Of a stretch of DNA of 6,349 nucleotides, positions 4,686 through 6,349 are shown piece by piece. The translations under genes were made by a program, and so were the position numbers. The stretch is from the NCBI GenBank assembly GCA_012719255.1, contig JAAYAS010000182.1, positions 1 to 6,349 on the forward strand, written 5' to 3'. The notes beneath the pieces are model-generated. The model had not been told where the DNA came from and searched no databases. It was given only the letters and a program-made list of their open reading frames with translations. The number at the start of each line of letters is the position of its first letter. The first letter of the stretch is position 1. The DNA is from Microbacteriaceae bacterium (GTDB lineage Bacteria > Actinomycetota > Actinomycetes > Actinomycetales > Microbacteriaceae).

Positions 4686-6349
4686 ATGACCTTTTCCGAC
4701 ACCGGCGCACCGATGACCGGCACCATTCCCACCATCGAGACGGTCACCGCCGCGAAGCACCAGGCGGCGAAGCGAAAGTCGGCCGGCCATGTCATCGTCG
4801 ACTCGCTCGAGGCCCACGGCGTCAAGCGCGTGCACATCGTGCCCGGCGAGAGCTTCCTCGACGTGCTCGACGGCCTCCACGACTCGACGATCGAGACCGT
4901 CATCACCCGCCACGAGGGCGGCGCCGCCTACATGGCCGAGGCCGACGGCAAGCTGCTCCCCACCCCCGGCGTGGCGATGGTGACCCGCGGCCCCGGCGCG
5001 GCGAACGCGCACGTCGGCCTCCACACCGCCTGGCAGGACTCGACGGCGATGGTCCTCTTCGTCGGGCTCATCCCCTTCGAGCACCGCGAGAAGGAGGCGT
5101 TCCAGGAGTTCGACCCGAAGCAGTGGTTCTCGTCGGGCGCGAAGCGCGTCATGGTGCTCGACCACCCCGCCCGCGCGAGCGAGGTCGTCGCCGAGGCGAT
5201 GTTCGCCGCCTCGGCCGGCCGTCCCGGTCCCGTCGTCGTCGGCCTGCCCGAGGACATCATCCAGCAGGAGATCGACGGCGCGATCCACCCGTACATCCCC
5301 GTCGCCGGCGGCGGCATGACCGTCGAGGACTGGAAGTCGCTGCGCAACGCGCTCATGGAGTCGGAGAAGCCGCTGTTCGTCACCGGCGGCAACGACTGGA
5401 CCCACGAGGCCGCCGCCGAGTTCACCGACTGGCTCGAGGACCACGAGCTGCCCGCCGCCGCCGAGTGGCGCTGCCAGGGCACCGTGCCGTTCGACTCGCC
5501 GTCGTACGTCGGCCCCCTCGGCTACGGCCGCCCGAACTTCTCGAACAAGCTCCTCAACGAGACCGACCTCATCGTGTTCGTCGGCACGGTGCCGGGCGAC
5601 GTGATCACCTCGGGCTTCACCGGCCGGCAGAACTGGGACCAGCGCAACTTCATCGTCACGATCGACCCCGACCTGCGCGGCCGCTCGGGCCCGCTCTCGC
5701 ACCAGATCGTCTCGAAGCCCGCCGTGTTCGTGCGCGACCTCGTGCGCATGGACCTGCCCGTGAAGGACTCGTGGCGCGAGTGGACGCAGGAGATGCGCGC
5801 CTACCAGGAGAACTTCTCGACGCTGCCGCCGGCCGAGCCCGGCGAGGGCCAGGCGACGATGAACACCGTGATGGCGAACCTCGTGCCGCTGCTCCCCGAC
5901 GACGCCATGGTCACCTTCGGCGCCGGCGAGCACACGAACTGGGCGCACCGGTACTTCCCCACCCGCGGCTACGCCTCGATGATCTCGGCGCGCAACGGCT
6001 CGATGGGCTACTCGGTGCCGTCGGCGGTCGCCGCCTCGCTGCAGTTCCCCGGCCGCGTCGTCGTGTCGATCGCCGGCGACGGCGAGTTCCTCATGAACGG
6101 CCAGGAGCTCGCGACCGCCACCCAGTACGGCGCGACCCCGCTGATCATCGTCGCCGACAACCAGGAGTACGGCACGATCCGCACCCACCAGGAGCGCGAC
6201 TACCCCGGCCGCGTGTCGGGCACGCAGCTGCAGAACCCCGACTTCGCGAAGCTCGCCGAGGCGTACGGCGGCGTCGGCCTGCGCTGCGAGACCGACGCCG
6301 AGGTGCCCGCCGCGGTGCGCCGCGCGATGGAGGTCGTGCAGCAGGGCGA
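4686..6349 (+). CDS. Thiamine-diphosphate-dependent enzyme, acetolactate-synthase-like (3' truncated by window)
   Basis: The frame is open from ATG 4686 to the right edge (554 codons). It shows the three-domain layout of the ThDP decarboxylase/acetolactate synthase superfamily. The PYR domain (about 34-200) has the catalytic Glu77 in TRHEGGAAYMAE, then VTRGPGAANAHVGLHTAWQDS. A central domain (about 213-355) contains FVTGGNDW and VFVGTVPGD. The PP domain (from about 390) has GDGEFLMNGQELATA (464-478) and ends in ADNQEYG (490-496). This is the Mg/ThDP motif, with Asp465 and Asn492 as metal ligands and Asp-Asn in place of the usual Asn-Asn. Full-length relatives are about 550-600 residues, so little is missing. 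The reaction is C-C bond making or breaking next to a 2-oxo group; the exact substrate is not decidable, with acetolactate synthase, sulfoacetaldehyde acetyltransferase and benzoylformate decarboxylase-like roles all open. An extra 33-residue N-terminus precedes the fold. A second in-frame ATG at 4713 lacks a ribosome site. Confidence 0.88.
   Translation, partial: MTFSDTGAPMTGTIPTIETVTAAKHQAAKRKSAGHVIVDSLEAHGVKRVHIVPGESFLDVLDGLHDSTIETVITRHEGGAAYMAEADGKLLPTPGVAMVTRGPGAANAHVGLHTAWQDSTAMVLFVGLIPFEHREKEAFQEFDPKQWFSSGAKRVMVLDHPARASEVVAEAMFAASAGRPGPVVVGLPEDIIQQEIDGAIHPYIPVAGGGMTVEDWKSLRNALMESEKPLFVTGGNDWTHEAAAEFTDWLEDHELPAAAEWRCQGTVPFDSPSYVGPLGYGRPNFSNKLLNETDLIVFVGTVPGDVITSGFTGRQNWDQRNFIVTIDPDLRGRSGPLSHQIVSKPAVFVRDLVRMDLPVKDSWREWTQEMRAYQENFSTLPPAEPGEGQATMNTVMANLVPLLPDDAMVTFGAGEHTNWAHRYFPTRGYASMISARNGSMGYSVPSAVAASLQFPGRVVVSIAGDGEFLMNGQELATATQYGATPLIIVADNQEYGTIRTHQERDYPGRVSGTQLQNPDFAKLAEAYGGVGLRCETDAEVPAAVRRAMEVVQQG

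Noticed and set aside
4504..4710. N-terminal extension of the Cys-rich protein up to 4710
   Set aside because: It would translate through the promoter and operator, has a different codon character, and the internal ATG at 4503 has a near-perfect ribosome site.
4629..6188. 519-codon open frame on the minus strand
   Set aside because: Antisense shadow of the ThDP enzyme, biased to Val, Gly, His, Arg and Asp as typical of high-GC antisense frames; no motif.

Overview
The window is very GC-rich (roughly 70% by eye), with strong C/G preference at third codon positions, TANNNT-type -10 boxes sitting directly before start codons, and protein families common in high-GC Gram-positives. I infer an actinobacterium, possibly a Microbacteriaceae-like one; genus cannot be fixed from the sequence alone.

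Left part, all on the + strand: the last 20 codons of an unidentified gene end at 65 and are followed by two small GC hairpins. Next come an alpha/beta hydrolase (117-1022), a two-domain protein joining an N-terminal GNAT acetyltransferase to a C-terminal Cdc48-like AAA+ ATPase (1077-2360), and a 300-residue protein with Gly/Ala-rich hydrophobic segments and a basic, charged tail (2377-3279). The last two are 16 bases apart and look co-transcribed. A MarR-family regulator (3315-3851) follows; a perfect 9+9 bp dyad overlaps the preceding stop codon and the regulator's likely -35 box, which points to autoregulation.

Middle part: the marR-like gene converges on a minus-strand pair. The 90-bp gap between them holds about 2.5 tandem copies of a 37-bp unit, each junction able to form a 7-bp hairpin, and the last partial copy is the 3' end of the minus-strand gene. 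The minus-strand operon encodes a 61-residue Cys/His-rich protein (4503-4318) and then a CsoR/RcnR-family (DUF156) repressor (4256-3942). The repressor keeps both conserved cysteines of CsoR but has Ser where the copper-binding His should be, so it resembles the persulfide-sensing CstR type more than a copper sensor. The operon has a good -35/-10 promoter whose 17-bp spacer is almost entirely an ATACCC-N4-GGGTAT dyad, the operator shape of this repressor family. The likely logic is a small autoregulated thiol- or metal-responsive circuit.

Right part: a thiamine-diphosphate-dependent enzyme of the acetolactate-synthase-like superfamily starts at 4686 on the + strand and runs off the right edge after 554 codons. 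It is divergent from the small operon across an AT-richer regulatory region (about 4545-4680).

The points most worth a second look are the CsoR-family repressor with its small Cys-rich partner, the GNAT-AAA+ fusion with its hydrophobic partner, and the tandem repeat grown from the end of a gene.
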